Source of the DNA: Pseudomonadota bacterium
Lineage (GTDB): Bacteria; Pseudomonadota; Gammaproteobacteria; JAKAQQ01
NCBI GenBank assembly: GCA_021798115.1
Contig: JAJZYM010000005.1
Span: 1 to 64,000 of the forward strand
Length of the DNA: 64,000 nt
Reading direction: 5' to 3'
The notes under the pieces: model-generated
The model's input: only the letters and a program-made list of their open reading frames with translations
Told to the model about the DNA's origin: nothing
The model's database searches: none
Program-made: the position numbers and the translations under genes
Shown here: positions 45,878 through 55,403 of the stretch, piece by piece
How the letters are laid out: every line of letters begins with the position of its first letter
How positions within the stretch are numbered: position 1 is the stretch's first letter

Positions 45878-47020
45878 TCAGGACGGACGGCGGGATCCCC
45901 GGGGGGACGGGGGGGGCGCATGTTTCAACGAAGAGACGATCGTCACCGGAACGCCGTTGTGCAATTTGACCTGTCCCGCGGTCACCACCGTCTCGCCGGG
46001 CTCGAGGCCGCGACGCACGGCCGTGAGTCCGTCACGACTCGGACCGGTTGTGATCGGGTGTGCCACCGCAAGATGCAAAAGGCCCAGAGGCGTTTTGTGC
46101 GGAACCACCAGATAGACGTAATCTCCAAAGGTGCTGTAGGTGAGCGCCGAGGTCGGAACGGCGGTCCAGGTCCGCGGTTGACCGACCGAGAGACGCACCG
46201 TCGCGAACATCCCCGGCCTCAGAAGGTTCTGAGGGTTCGTGAGCGTTGCGTCGACGGTGATGTTCCGTGTGTTGGGATTGACCCGTGAGCTGAGCGCCAC
46301 GATCCGGGCGATGAATGTCCGGTGGGGAAAAGCGTTGACGCGAACATCAACGGGCGCTCCGATGCGCACGAGTGGAAGATCTTGCTGAGGCAGCGTGAAG
46401 AGGATTCGCAGCGGGTTCCAGGACTGGAGCGTGGTGATGATCGAGGCGGGGCTGAGGTATTGCCCGAGGTCAATCTCGCGCACCCCCGTCCATCCCGAGA
46501 ATGGAGCGCTTACACGGAGTTTGGCGAGTGTGGCGCGGTCGTTGGCAACCTGAGCACGTGCCGCCAGGTACGACGCTTGAGCCGACTGGAGGGTGGCAAG
46601 ACTGACGGCCTTGATACGGTAGAGTTTCCGCGTGCGCGCCAGATTGAGCCGATCGAGAATTTCCGCGGCTCGGTCGTGCGCCAAAATCGCCTCTTCGTTG
46701 CTGGGGTCGAGCTGGACGAGGGGCTGACCGGCGCGAACATAGAGGCCGGAGCGGAAATAGATCCGGGTCACCCAGCCACTGATCTGCGGACTCAGCTCGA
46801 CGCCCTGGGCGGCTTCAATGTTCGCCACGGCGTGAAGCCGATGCCGCCAACGAACGGTTGTGGCACGGGCGGCCTTGACGGTGACGCTGTAGGGGGGGCG
46901 GTGGGCCATGGCTTGGGCAAATTCGTAGCCCATGAACATCTTGAGGCCAAACACGACGGCCAGAATCCCCAAGCCCAGAAGAAGAACGATCCATTTCACG
47001 CGTTTGCGCTGTTGGGTCAT
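45878..47020 (-). CDS. RND efflux periplasmic adaptor (MFP)
   Basis: MTQQRKRVKWIVLLLGLGILAVVFGLKMFMGYEF...GVELSPQISGWVTRIYFRSGLYVRAGQPLVQLDPSNEEA; VSAPFSGWTGVREIDLGQYLSPASII. Confidence 0.95.
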   Translation of the reverse strand: MTQQRKRVKWIVLLLGLGILAVVFGLKMFMGYEFAQAMAHRPPYSVTVKAARATTVRWRHRLHAVANIEAAQGVELSPQISGWVTRIYFRSGLYVRAGQPLVQLDPSNEEAILAHDRAAEILDRLNLARTRKLYRIKAVSLATLQSAQASYLAARAQVANDRATLAKLRVSAPFSGWTGVREIDLGQYLSPASIITTLQSWNPLRILFTLPQQDLPLVRIGAPVDVRVNAFPHRTFIARIVALSSRVNPNTRNITVDATLTNPQNLLRPGMFATVRLSVGQPRTWTAVPTSALTYSTFGDYVYLVVPHKTPLGLLHLAVAHPITTGPSRDGLTAVRRGLEPGETVVTAGQVKLHNGVPVTIVSSLKHAPPPSPRGSRRPS

Positions 47021-47027
47021 GACGGTA

Positions 47028-48548
47028 TCACTCGTGCCGGATGGCGTGGAAGGAGGGTAGGGAAGGAGGAGACTGGGGCGGGAAGGGGCGGCCGCCAAGA
47101 GCAACCTCAAGAGTGGCCGCGTCGCTTAACCGCTGGGCGCGGGCACGAACGTCTGCCAAAACCGCCCGGCGGTATGCCACCTCGGTTTCGAGCAACGAGA
47201 TGTAACTGGTGGCCCCCAGCCGGTACTCGGTGCGGGCAAGATGGTACGAGACTCGGGCCGCGCGCAGTGCTCGGGTTTCGGCACGGACATATTCGTCGTC
47301 GTGGACGATGGCTCTCAATGCGTTCGAGACCTGACCGAGTGCTCCGAGGACGGTACCGCGGTATTGGAAAAACGCCGCTTTGTAGGCCTCCTTGCTTTCA
47401 TGAACCTGGGCTCGCAGTGTGCCGCCCGAAAAGATGGTGTAACTCAACGAGCCAACCAGACTCCAACTGCGGCTTGCTGTTTTGAGGAAATCGGAGATGA
47501 TGTTGCTGCTGTGGCCCCACGAACCGGTAATCTCGACGAGGGGGTATTCGCTGGCGATGGCCTCCCCAACCTGGGCATTGACCGCCTTCAGGGTTTCCAG
47601 CGCGGCCTGGACATCGGGACGGTTGTCAATGACGGTCGACGGGTACGCCAAGGAAAAATGTGCGGGCATGTGAAACGCGCGTAAGGTCAAGTGCGGGACC
47701 GCCGTACTTGGACTGTTCCCGGTCAGGGTGTCGAGGGCGTGGGCGGCAACCGTGCGGCTTTGCAAGAGGGGATAGAGCGTGGCCTCGTCGCTTGCCAGTT
47801 GGGTCTCCTGCTGAAGAACATCGAGACGCGATGAGGCTCCAACACGGTACTCCGCGCGAACGAGGGCCAACACTTGCCGGTCTGCGGCCACAATCGATCG
47901 GGTCGCACGTATTTCATTCGCACTTTCCGCAAGATCGACGGCCGTTGTGAAGACATCACCCTCGATCGTTAAGGCCGCGGCTTCGGCTTCCTCGCGTGCA
48001 GATTCTTCTTGAGCCTTTTTCTCGCGATAGACGAGTCGGTTTACGCCAAAGACGTCAGGGTAATATCCCACGGAGACATTACCGCCGTAAATCGTAAAGA
48101 TGCGTCCCGGAACGGTACCTCCGAACCCCGCGCTTGAAGACTGTTCCCGCGTGGTACTCAGGCCAAGGCCGAACTGGGGATAAAAGATCCCTTCGGCGGC
48201 AACGAGCGCATAGTGCGCCTCACGCAATGTCGCCAAAGAGTTTTTGAGTGTGGGATTCTGGCCAAGAGCTTCCGCCATCAAGTGATCAAGGCTCGTGTTG
48301 CCGTAAGCCCTCCACCAGTGTCGTCCGGGCAGGGCATGCCCCCGGAAGATTTGTCGTGCTCGCCCGCTCAGAGCGCGGGCGGTGTACCGCATCGAGGCGG
48401 GAGGACGGGGTGTCCTGAAAGTGGGTCCTGGAGCGCATCCGTAGAGGCCCAGTGCAAAAAATGCAAAGCACAGGAGGAGAGCTCCCTTTGTGCGAGACCA
48501 CTGTGAGGAGCGGTTTTTTTCTCCGTTAAGGCGCCGGGGGTGGGCCAT
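47028..48548 (-). CDS. NodT/OprM-type outer membrane efflux lipoprotein
   Basis: FFALGLYGCAPGPTFRTPRPP lipobox; WWRAYGNTSLDHLMAEALGQNPTLKNSLATLREAHYAL. Confidence 0.94.
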   Translation of the reverse strand: MAHPRRLNGEKNRSSQWSRTKGALLLCFAFFALGLYGCAPGPTFRTPRPPASMRYTARALSGRARQIFRGHALPGRHWWRAYGNTSLDHLMAEALGQNPTLKNSLATLREAHYALVAAEGIFYPQFGLGLSTTREQSSSAGFGGTVPGRIFTIYGGNVSVGYYPDVFGVNRLVYREKKAQEESAREEAEAAALTIEGDVFTTAVDLAESANEIRATRSIVAADRQVLALVRAEYRVGASSRLDVLQQETQLASDEATLYPLLQSRTVAAHALDTLTGNSPSTAVPHLTLRAFHMPAHFSLAYPSTVIDNRPDVQAALETLKAVNAQVGEAIASEYPLVEITGSWGHSSNIISDFLKTASRSWSLVGSLSYTIFSGGTLRAQVHESKEAYKAAFFQYRGTVLGALGQVSNALRAIVHDDEYVRAETRALRAARVSYHLARTEYRLGATSYISLLETEVAYRRAVLADVRARAQRLSDAATLEVALGGRPFPPQSPPSLPSFHAIRHE

Positions 48549-48575
48549 GTCGAGCGTCACGGGGGACTCGGGACC

Positions 48576-48600
48576 TAATAGTTAACTTTATTGATTATTA
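48576..48600. promoter_or_regulatory. AT-rich imperfect dyad upstream of the tripartite efflux operon (candidate repressor operator)
   Basis: TAATAGTTAACTTTATTGATTATTA; 8 of 12 symmetric positions complementary; 28 bp upstream of the nodT-like start. Confidence 0.4.
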
Positions 48601-49023
48601 CAGACTCAATCTGTTTTGTCAACCGGTCAATCATGTCCCCGCCGGCTCTGACCGTACGCCAGGCTTGGTGTCAAGCCGTCGGCTTGGCATGGTGGAGTTT
48701 CTTGTCTGTGGGCCGAACAAAGCTGATTGGGCCCGGGTGGTCGGAGTCTCGTGTCTGGGGTATCCGCGCGAGACGACGTGAGGCCGCACGCGCTCTGTGT
48801 GCGATGGAAAGAGTCTTGGAGACTCCAACTCGGTAGGGTCAACGCCTGGATAGGCACCATCGGATTTGGAAAGGAGCGATGGTTATAAGCTGCCGGCACG
48901 ATCGTGATCCAGCGACGAAAACAGCGCCTCCTCGAAGACCACTCCCGTTGGGGACGATGAGGTGATAGCATGAGCCCGTGCGTCCTCGAAAAAAACGAGG
49001 GATGGATGTGCCTATGATCTGTC

Positions 49024-52000
49024 GTGCGGCTGTTTCGGATTGGCTCGCTGGGTGTGGGCATGGATTTCTCGTATCACTTCAACGCGTGGCCTGATCCGGT
49101 CCTCCTTGTCGATGTCCAGACGGGAGCGGTGTTGGGTCATAACGACGCCGCCTGCCGTCTTCTGGATTTTTCATCAAAGACGCGAACCGTGGGCTCTGTG
49201 GATGCATCCCCGCCCGCCTTTGTAGTTGACCCCGATCGCTGGAGCGACTTTTGTCACGGCCTGCTCTTGGGACGGGTGCACAGACAATCGGCGCAACTGC
49301 CCTTGCGCGGTTCTCAAGGCAACGTCTTCGAGGGCTGGCTCGAGGGAATTGTTCTTGGGAACAAAGACCGTCCCGAAGTGTTGGTCGTCGTTCGTCCTGA
49401 TACGGACCTGGCCTCACGGGATGTCCCGGTCGGGATCGCGAGTCCAACGAGCGAGGATGAGGACGATCCTCATTACGGCATCCTCCGTGTGCGTTCCGAC
49501 GGTCGTCTCGTTTTCGCCAGCCGGCGCGCTCTGCGCATGCTCGGGTACGAGCGGTGGCAGGATCTCCAGGAACGGAATTCGTCCCTCGTCTCGCTCTACG
49601 GGCACGAGGGCGACGGGCTCGGGATGAGCGGACTGGCCGCGAGTTTTGGCCGCGGCGTCGAGCGGGACCTTGTGCGTCGCGATGGAGGCCGTCTCCGTGT
49701 GTTTGAAACCGCGCGCAGGCTTGCCCGCTTCCGATCAGAGGAATTGTGGGAGCTCCGCTGGCTTGACATCGAAACCTACCGGGCGACGGCCGAAGAGCTG
49801 GCCCTTTGCCAGGAGAAATACCGGGTTCTTGTGGAACACAGCCAGGACGGGGTCTTCATTACCCACCAAGGGCTCTATGTGTATGTCAACAACACATACG
49901 CCCAGATGCTCGGGCGTCGTCCCGAGGATATGATCGACCGTCCGTTCATGGAATTCATCGCACCCGAAGACCGCCAACGCATGGCGGCGATGTGGCGCGA
50001 CCGTGAGGCAGGACGTTGGGAGCGCACATCCTACGAGATCCGTCTCCTTCACCAAGTCGCGGAGCGACGTGTTGTGGCCTCCGTGCGATCGGGGCCGATC
50101 TACTACAAAGGCAAACTGTCCAGCACGGGTACGATCCGCGACATTACCGAGGAGCGGCGGGCGCAAGCGGCGCTTGAGGAGGTGCGTCGCAATTATCAGG
50201 AGATCTTCGAGAACCTGCAGATCGGCATCTTTCAGACGACTCTGGACGGGAGGCTTCTCTCGGCCAACCGGGCGTACGCACACTTCCTGGGTTACGACAC
50301 CGTTGATCAGCTGCTGGGCGAGCTCAGAAACGTGGACACTCTTTACCAGTGCATTGAGGATCGAAAGCATATCGTGGAAGAGTTGCACACGAAAGGCCAC
50401 ATTGCGGAGGTGGAGGTGGAGCTCCGCCGACGCGACGGGCGCAGTGTGTGGGGGGCGCTTTATAGCCGTCTGGTCATCCTGTCCGAAGGGAATCAGCCGT
50501 ACATCGAAGGAGGTTTGGTTGATGTGACGGAACGGCGGCGCGTCGAGCAGGCTCTGGCTCGCTCGGAAGAGTTTTATCGCAGTCTTGTGGAACACGGGCA
50601 CGTGGGCGTGTTTATGTCCGCGCAGGGCCGCTTGACTTACGTCAACGAGGCTTTTGCCGGAGCGTTAGGCTTCGGACGGAACGAACTTCAAGATCGCCCG
50701 CTAATCGATTTCGTGGTTCCGGCGCAGCGGGATGATGCTGATCGAGAGTTTCGTGCGTCGCGGGTGGCGCCGCAGTCATTCGAATGTGATTTTGTGCATC
50801 GCGAGAAACGGGTACCCGTGGCCATGCTCGTCAGTGTGGAAACCTTGACTTTGGAAGGGCGTGCAATCATGGTCGCAACGGCTCAGGACATCAGTAAGCA
50901 ACGCGAAGCTCTCGATCAGCTTCGTTACCGGTCCCGTCACGACCCTTTGACTGGACTGCCCAATCGGACTGTCTTCCACGAGCGCCTGTCAAAAGCCGCT
51001 CGTCAATCCCAAAACGGTCCGGCAGCTTATGCCGTCGTCTTTCTTGTCCTGGATGCTTTCAAACTGGTCAACGATACCCTCGGGCACCTGGCAGGAGATG
51101 AGCTTCTGGTACAGGCGGCGCGAAGATTTGAAGAAAGGCTTCCTCCGGGAAGCCTCATCAGCCGGCACGGAGGAGAAGAATTTGCCATCTTCCTCAGCGG
51201 CATCACAGCTCCTGCGGATGTCGACTTGGTGCTGACAGGAATTGATGAGTCCCTTGAGGCGCCCTTTTCCCTCAGAGGGCAGGATATATATACGAACGCG
51301 AGTTATGGAATAGCTATGGGCGGTCCGGACTACACCAACCCGGAAGACGTGCTGCGCGATGCCGACACCGCTCTTCACGAAGCCAAGAGTGGCGATTTGA
51401 AAGGGCGTCGCGTATTCTTTGACAGGGCTATGCGCCTTCGTGCTGCGGCTCGATTGCAGGCAGAGACCAGTCTGCGCAACGCTCTGTCTCAACAGGAGTT
51501 CGAGGTCGTCTATCAACCGATCGTGTCCCTGAACCGTGGTGAGATCGTCGGCCTTGAGTCGCTTCTGCGTTGGCGTCGATCCGACGGGACGCGCGAGTCC
51601 CCTGATGCTTTCTGGGATGTTGCCGAAGATATTGGCCTCACCGTTCCCCTGAACCGCTGGTTTCTCGAGGAGGTGGCTCAGCATCTGGCGCGGTGGATCG
51701 CCAATCGCCTCGTCGAGAAAACGTTCTACGTGAGCTTCAACCTGTCGCAACGTCAGCTCTATGATCCTGGTCTCGTTCCCGCCGTGCGGGACATCTTGGC
51801 TCGTCACGCTATCAACCCCTCCCGTATGCGCGTGGAAGTGACGGAAACCGTCATTCTCGATCGGTATGGCGAAGCCCTGAAGATATTAGAGACTCTTCGG
51901 AATGCGGGGCTCAGCGTGGCTCTGGACGACTTCGGAACGGGCTATTCCTCCCTCGGGTATCTGCGTGACTTGCTCGTGGACGCTCTCAAAATCGACCGTT

Positions 52001-52248
52001 CTTTTCTCGCCGGTGTGGAGGCCAGTGAGCGAAACAAAAAAATCATATCTTCTCTCATTGATCTGAGCCGTGCGCTCGGCATGGACGTTGTCGCCGAGGG
52101 TGTGGAAACGGAAGATCAGCTCAACCTTCTGCGCAGGTTTCGCTGCCCCTGCGCGCAAGGTTTTTATTTCTCCGCTCCCGTAGGCTTCGAGGAAACCACT
52201 CAGGCCCTGAACGCGCATTGGCGGTTCAAGCCTTCCCCCAAGACCTAG
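49024..52248 (+). CDS. Multi-PAS GGDEF-EAL sensor protein (start may be ATG at 49060)
   Basis: Several PAS repeats; RHGGEEFAIF (GGEEF); IVGLESLLRWRR (EAL core as ESL), NLSQRQL, VEVTETVI, LDDFGTGYSSLGYLRDLLVDALKIDRSF, VVAEGVETEDQ. Confidence 0.93.
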   Translation: MRLFRIGSLGVGMDFSYHFNAWPDPVLLVDVQTGAVLGHNDAACRLLDFSSKTRTVGSVDASPPAFVVDPDRWSDFCHGLLLGRVHRQSAQLPLRGSQGNVFEGWLEGIVLGNKDRPEVLVVVRPDTDLASRDVPVGIASPTSEDEDDPHYGILRVRSDGRLVFASRRALRMLGYERWQDLQERNSSLVSLYGHEGDGLGMSGLAASFGRGVERDLVRRDGGRLRVFETARRLARFRSEELWELRWLDIETYRATAEELALCQEKYRVLVEHSQDGVFITHQGLYVYVNNTYAQMLGRRPEDMIDRPFMEFIAPEDRQRMAAMWRDREAGRWERTSYEIRLLHQVAERRVVASVRSGPIYYKGKLSSTGTIRDITEERRAQAALEEVRRNYQEIFENLQIGIFQTTLDGRLLSANRAYAHFLGYDTVDQLLGELRNVDTLYQCIEDRKHIVEELHTKGHIAEVEVELRRRDGRSVWGALYSRLVILSEGNQPYIEGGLVDVTERRRVEQALARSEEFYRSLVEHGHVGVFMSAQGRLTYVNEAFAGALGFGRNELQDRPLIDFVVPAQRDDADREFRASRVAPQSFECDFVHREKRVPVAMLVSVETLTLEGRAIMVATAQDISKQREALDQLRYRSRHDPLTGLPNRTVFHERLSKAARQSQNGPAAYAVVFLVLDAFKLVNDTLGHLAGDELLVQAARRFEERLPPGSLISRHGGEEFAIFLSGITAPADVDLVLTGIDESLEAPFSLRGQDIYTNASYGIAMGGPDYTNPEDVLRDADTALHEAKSGDLKGRRVFFDRAMRLRAAARLQAETSLRNALSQQEFEVVYQPIVSLNRGEIVGLESLLRWRRSDGTRESPDAFWDVAEDIGLTVPLNRWFLEEVAQHLARWIANRLVEKTFYVSFNLSQRQLYDPGLVPAVRDILARHAINPSRMRVEVTETVILDRYGEALKILETLRNAGLSVALDDFGTGYSSLGYLRDLLVDALKIDRSFLAGVEASERNKKIISSLIDLSRALGMDVVAEGVETEDQLNLLRRFRCPCAQGFYFSAPVGFEETTQALNAHWRFKPSPKT

Positions 52249-52421
52249 ATTCTCGCTGTCCCCTTGGCCGTGAATCCAGCCCGAGGATCGTCTTGCTTTT
52301 CTCTCGAGGGTGTGGTACAAGTACAAACAAACACTGTGGGACCAAAAAATGGATAACAAACTCCATAGTACAAGTCGGGGGATAGTGCGCAGAATCCCCT
52401 TTCACAAGCGGTTGCCGTGAG

Positions 52422-55403
52422 ATGGCTTTTCTTCCCTGGCGGCGGCGGACACAAGAGAAGAGGTCCAGCGAACCCAGCGTCGGCAGAACGGGCGTGAGGG
52501 CGAACGGTGGTGGTGCGAGTTTCGACGAGTACCGTGCGCTCTTCGAGCGCAATCCGGAGCCCATGCTCATCTACGAGCCGGCCGATCTCAGGATCCTCGA
52601 TGCCAACGATGCCGCTCTCGCCTGTTACGGCTACGACAGGAAGGAGTTTCTGAGTCTGGGCATTGACGCCTTCATGCCGGTCGAGGAACGTGAGAAGCTC
52701 AAAAACTTTGTGCGCACCCTGTCGCAGGAAACACCAAGTCGTAGTGGACCTTGGAAACACCGTTGCAAGGACGATCGTGTGTTCGATGCCGAGGTCCTGT
52801 CAGTCGGTCTTTCTTACAGGCAGAGGCCTGCCCGTCTGGTGGTGGTTCACGACGTGAGCGTGGAACTGAAGGAGCGACGGCAGCTCGACCACTTGAGCAA
52901 GGCCTATGAGCTCCTGGCGCATTTGCGCTTTCTTTCGTCTTCGGTGACGGATGAGACAGCCTACCTGACCGAAATCTGCCGGGTCGCTGTCGAGGGCGGT
53001 CCGTACGTTCTGTGTTGGATCGGTTACGCGCGCGATGACCCCGACCGCACCATCGAGCCTGTTGCGGTGGCGGGTAAGTCTGACGATTATTTGACAGGAA
53101 TCGCTGTCAGTTGGGATGAGCGCCGATCCGAAGGCCGCGGTCCTGCCGGCCGAGCTGTCCGTGAGGGGCACGTGGTCCATGTGCCCGACATTGAGCAATG
53201 CGTGGAATTTTCTCCCTGGCGTGATCGTGCCCATTCGTACGACTTTCGCTCCTGCTCGTTCTTCCCTTTTTCTGCACTTCGTCTTCGCGGGGTGATGTGC
53301 TTGTACAGTACGGAGCCTCAGCCTTACGACGAATTCCGATTTTCGCTGCTCAAAAAAATTGCGCTTGAGCTTGCGGCGGGAATCGTTCATATCCGCACGG
53401 ACAGAAATCTGCAGGAGCTCGATGCCGCGGTGAAACGCCTGGCGCTTTTGGCGTCTCAAGGCGACGTTCGCGTAACAGTCAAGAACGTCTTGCGGGTTGC
53501 CGTAGAAACCCTGAGTGCAGACTTTGGTGTCGTTTTGCGACACGCCCCGAACAGTCCACGGACGACCTTGTTGGCGACGTGGGAGTCGCCGGGAACGAGG
53601 TTGGGGTATCCGTGTGTACCGGATGAGGATTTGCTCGACCGCCTTCTGAAGAACGTCCCGCTTGTCTTATACGGCACGAACGAATTGGTCGCTCATCCCA
53701 GTACCGGGGATCAGGCCAAAGATCGGTTCTGGATTCATAAACCGCTTCTTAACCCGAGCGGTGACACTCTCCTCGGATTTCTCGTGCTCTGTTATGCCGC
53801 ACGACCGGAGTCTACGGATACCCTCGCTTCGGGGCTTGAGCTTTTTGCGTCTCGAATCTCGGCGGAAATCGTTCGCCACGATCTTGAACGGAGAGAGAAC
53901 CGAACGGCGTATCTTTTGGAACAAGTGGGCAGCGCCGTCGTCGCGTGGGACCATGAGAAACGGATCGTCATGTGGAACAATGGTGCCTCTACGATCTGCG
54001 GCTGGTCCAAAGATGAAGCCATGAACAAGAGTGTGGATCTCTTGTTTTCCGATTCCCCTGCGCTGCGTGGTCTCATGATGGAGGTGGACAGCGAAGGGCA
54101 GTGGCACGGCCGCGTGCCCGTGCTGACCAAAAGCGGCGAGGAGAAAGTGATCGATCTAAGCGTCCATGTCGTCACAGCGCTGGGCGAAGAGTCGCCGCTG
54201 ACCGTCGCGATCGGGACGGATGTCACAACGCAGGCCCGGTTGGAGGAGCAGCTCCACCACGCCGAACGGCTGGAGGTGGTGGGTCAACTCACCGGAGGGA
54301 TTGCCCACGACTTCAACAATTATCTCACCGTGATCCTCGGGAATACTGACCTTTTGATCGGCGAAAATCACAGCGCCGAGAATGTGCATGAACTTGCGCT
54401 CGAGATCCGCCAGGCGGCACGACACGGAGCCGAGCTCACCAAGCATCTCCTGGCGTTCGCGCGAAAGCAACCGTTGAATCCGAGTATCCTCAACATCAAC
54501 TCCTTTCTCTCATCATGCGAGAAGTTGATTCGACAAACCCTGAGCCAAGATATCGACCTCGAGATCATCCAGGGCGCCGGCCTGTGGGACGTCGTGATCG
54601 ATCCTGTGCAACTTGAGGCCGCCCTCCTCAACCTCTGTCTCAACGCCCGTGACGCCATGCCCAGGGGGGGGCAATTGACGATCGAATCGACCAACGTTTG
54701 GATCGACCGCAACTATGCCGACCAGTACCTCGACGTCCAGCCCGGACAGTACGTCTTGCTCGCGGTGAGCGATACGGGCACCGGCGTCCGGCCTGAACAC
54801 CTTCCGAGGATATTCGAGCCATTTTTTACGACGAAAGGGCCTGGCAAAGGCACGGGGCTTGGTCTCAGCATGGTCTATGGCTTCATCAAACAGTCGCAAG
54901 GGCACATCAAGGTCTACTCAGAGCTGAACCGGGGAACGACTTTCAAAATCTATCTCCCGCGAAGCGGGCCGGCCGAGCAGAGCCGTCCGCAACTCCGTGT
55001 GTCAGCCCGCCCTCTTCCGCTGAAAGCCACGATTCTTGTCGTAGAAGACAATCCGATGATACGCCGCTTTGTGTGCCTGCAACTCAACGAGTTGGGGTAC
55101 CGTGTCCTGGAGGCCTCCGACGCCGAGGAAGCGCTCGAACAGGCCCGCGATGCGACATCGATTGATCTTCTTTTCGTCGACATCGTGATGCCGGGAGGCA
55201 TGAACGGGAAACAGCTTGCCGAGGTCCTTCGCCGCCGAATTCCTAGCCTTCGTGTCCTTTATACATCCGGATATACCGAAAACGCGATCGTTCATCAGGG
55301 CAAGCTAGATCCGGGCACCCACCTTCTGAACAAACCGTACACGCGCGCGGACCTCCTCCGTATGATTCGGGCGGTGTTGACGGAGCCGTCTGCCGATGAA
55401 TGA
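52422..55403 (+). CDS. Hybrid sensor histidine kinase (PAS-GAF-GAF-PAS-HisKA-HATPase-REC)
   Basis: VVGQLTGGIAHDFNNYLTVILGNTDLLI; NLCLNARDAMPRGGQLTIE; GKGTGLGLSMVYGF; ILVVEDNPMIRRFVCLQLNELGYRVLEASDAEEAL...VDIVMPGGMNG. Confidence 0.95.
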   Translation: MAFLPWRRRTQEKRSSEPSVGRTGVRANGGGASFDEYRALFERNPEPMLIYEPADLRILDANDAALACYGYDRKEFLSLGIDAFMPVEEREKLKNFVRTLSQETPSRSGPWKHRCKDDRVFDAEVLSVGLSYRQRPARLVVVHDVSVELKERRQLDHLSKAYELLAHLRFLSSSVTDETAYLTEICRVAVEGGPYVLCWIGYARDDPDRTIEPVAVAGKSDDYLTGIAVSWDERRSEGRGPAGRAVREGHVVHVPDIEQCVEFSPWRDRAHSYDFRSCSFFPFSALRLRGVMCLYSTEPQPYDEFRFSLLKKIALELAAGIVHIRTDRNLQELDAAVKRLALLASQGDVRVTVKNVLRVAVETLSADFGVVLRHAPNSPRTTLLATWESPGTRLGYPCVPDEDLLDRLLKNVPLVLYGTNELVAHPSTGDQAKDRFWIHKPLLNPSGDTLLGFLVLCYAARPESTDTLASGLELFASRISAEIVRHDLERRENRTAYLLEQVGSAVVAWDHEKRIVMWNNGASTICGWSKDEAMNKSVDLLFSDSPALRGLMMEVDSEGQWHGRVPVLTKSGEEKVIDLSVHVVTALGEESPLTVAIGTDVTTQARLEEQLHHAERLEVVGQLTGGIAHDFNNYLTVILGNTDLLIGENHSAENVHELALEIRQAARHGAELTKHLLAFARKQPLNPSILNINSFLSSCEKLIRQTLSQDIDLEIIQGAGLWDVVIDPVQLEAALLNLCLNARDAMPRGGQLTIESTNVWIDRNYADQYLDVQPGQYVLLAVSDTGTGVRPEHLPRIFEPFFTTKGPGKGTGLGLSMVYGFIKQSQGHIKVYSELNRGTTFKIYLPRSGPAEQSRPQLRVSARPLPLKATILVVEDNPMIRRFVCLQLNELGYRVLEASDAEEALEQARDATSIDLLFVDIVMPGGMNGKQLAEVLRRRIPSLRVLYTSGYTENAIVHQGKLDPGTHLLNKPYTRADLLRMIRAVLTEPSADE

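Noticed and set aside
48600-49024. Possible c-di-GMP riboswitch upstream of the GGDEF-EAL gene
   Set aside because: No GEMM-like conserved core could be found by eye; only a small CCTCG-A7-CGAGG hairpin at 48984-49000.
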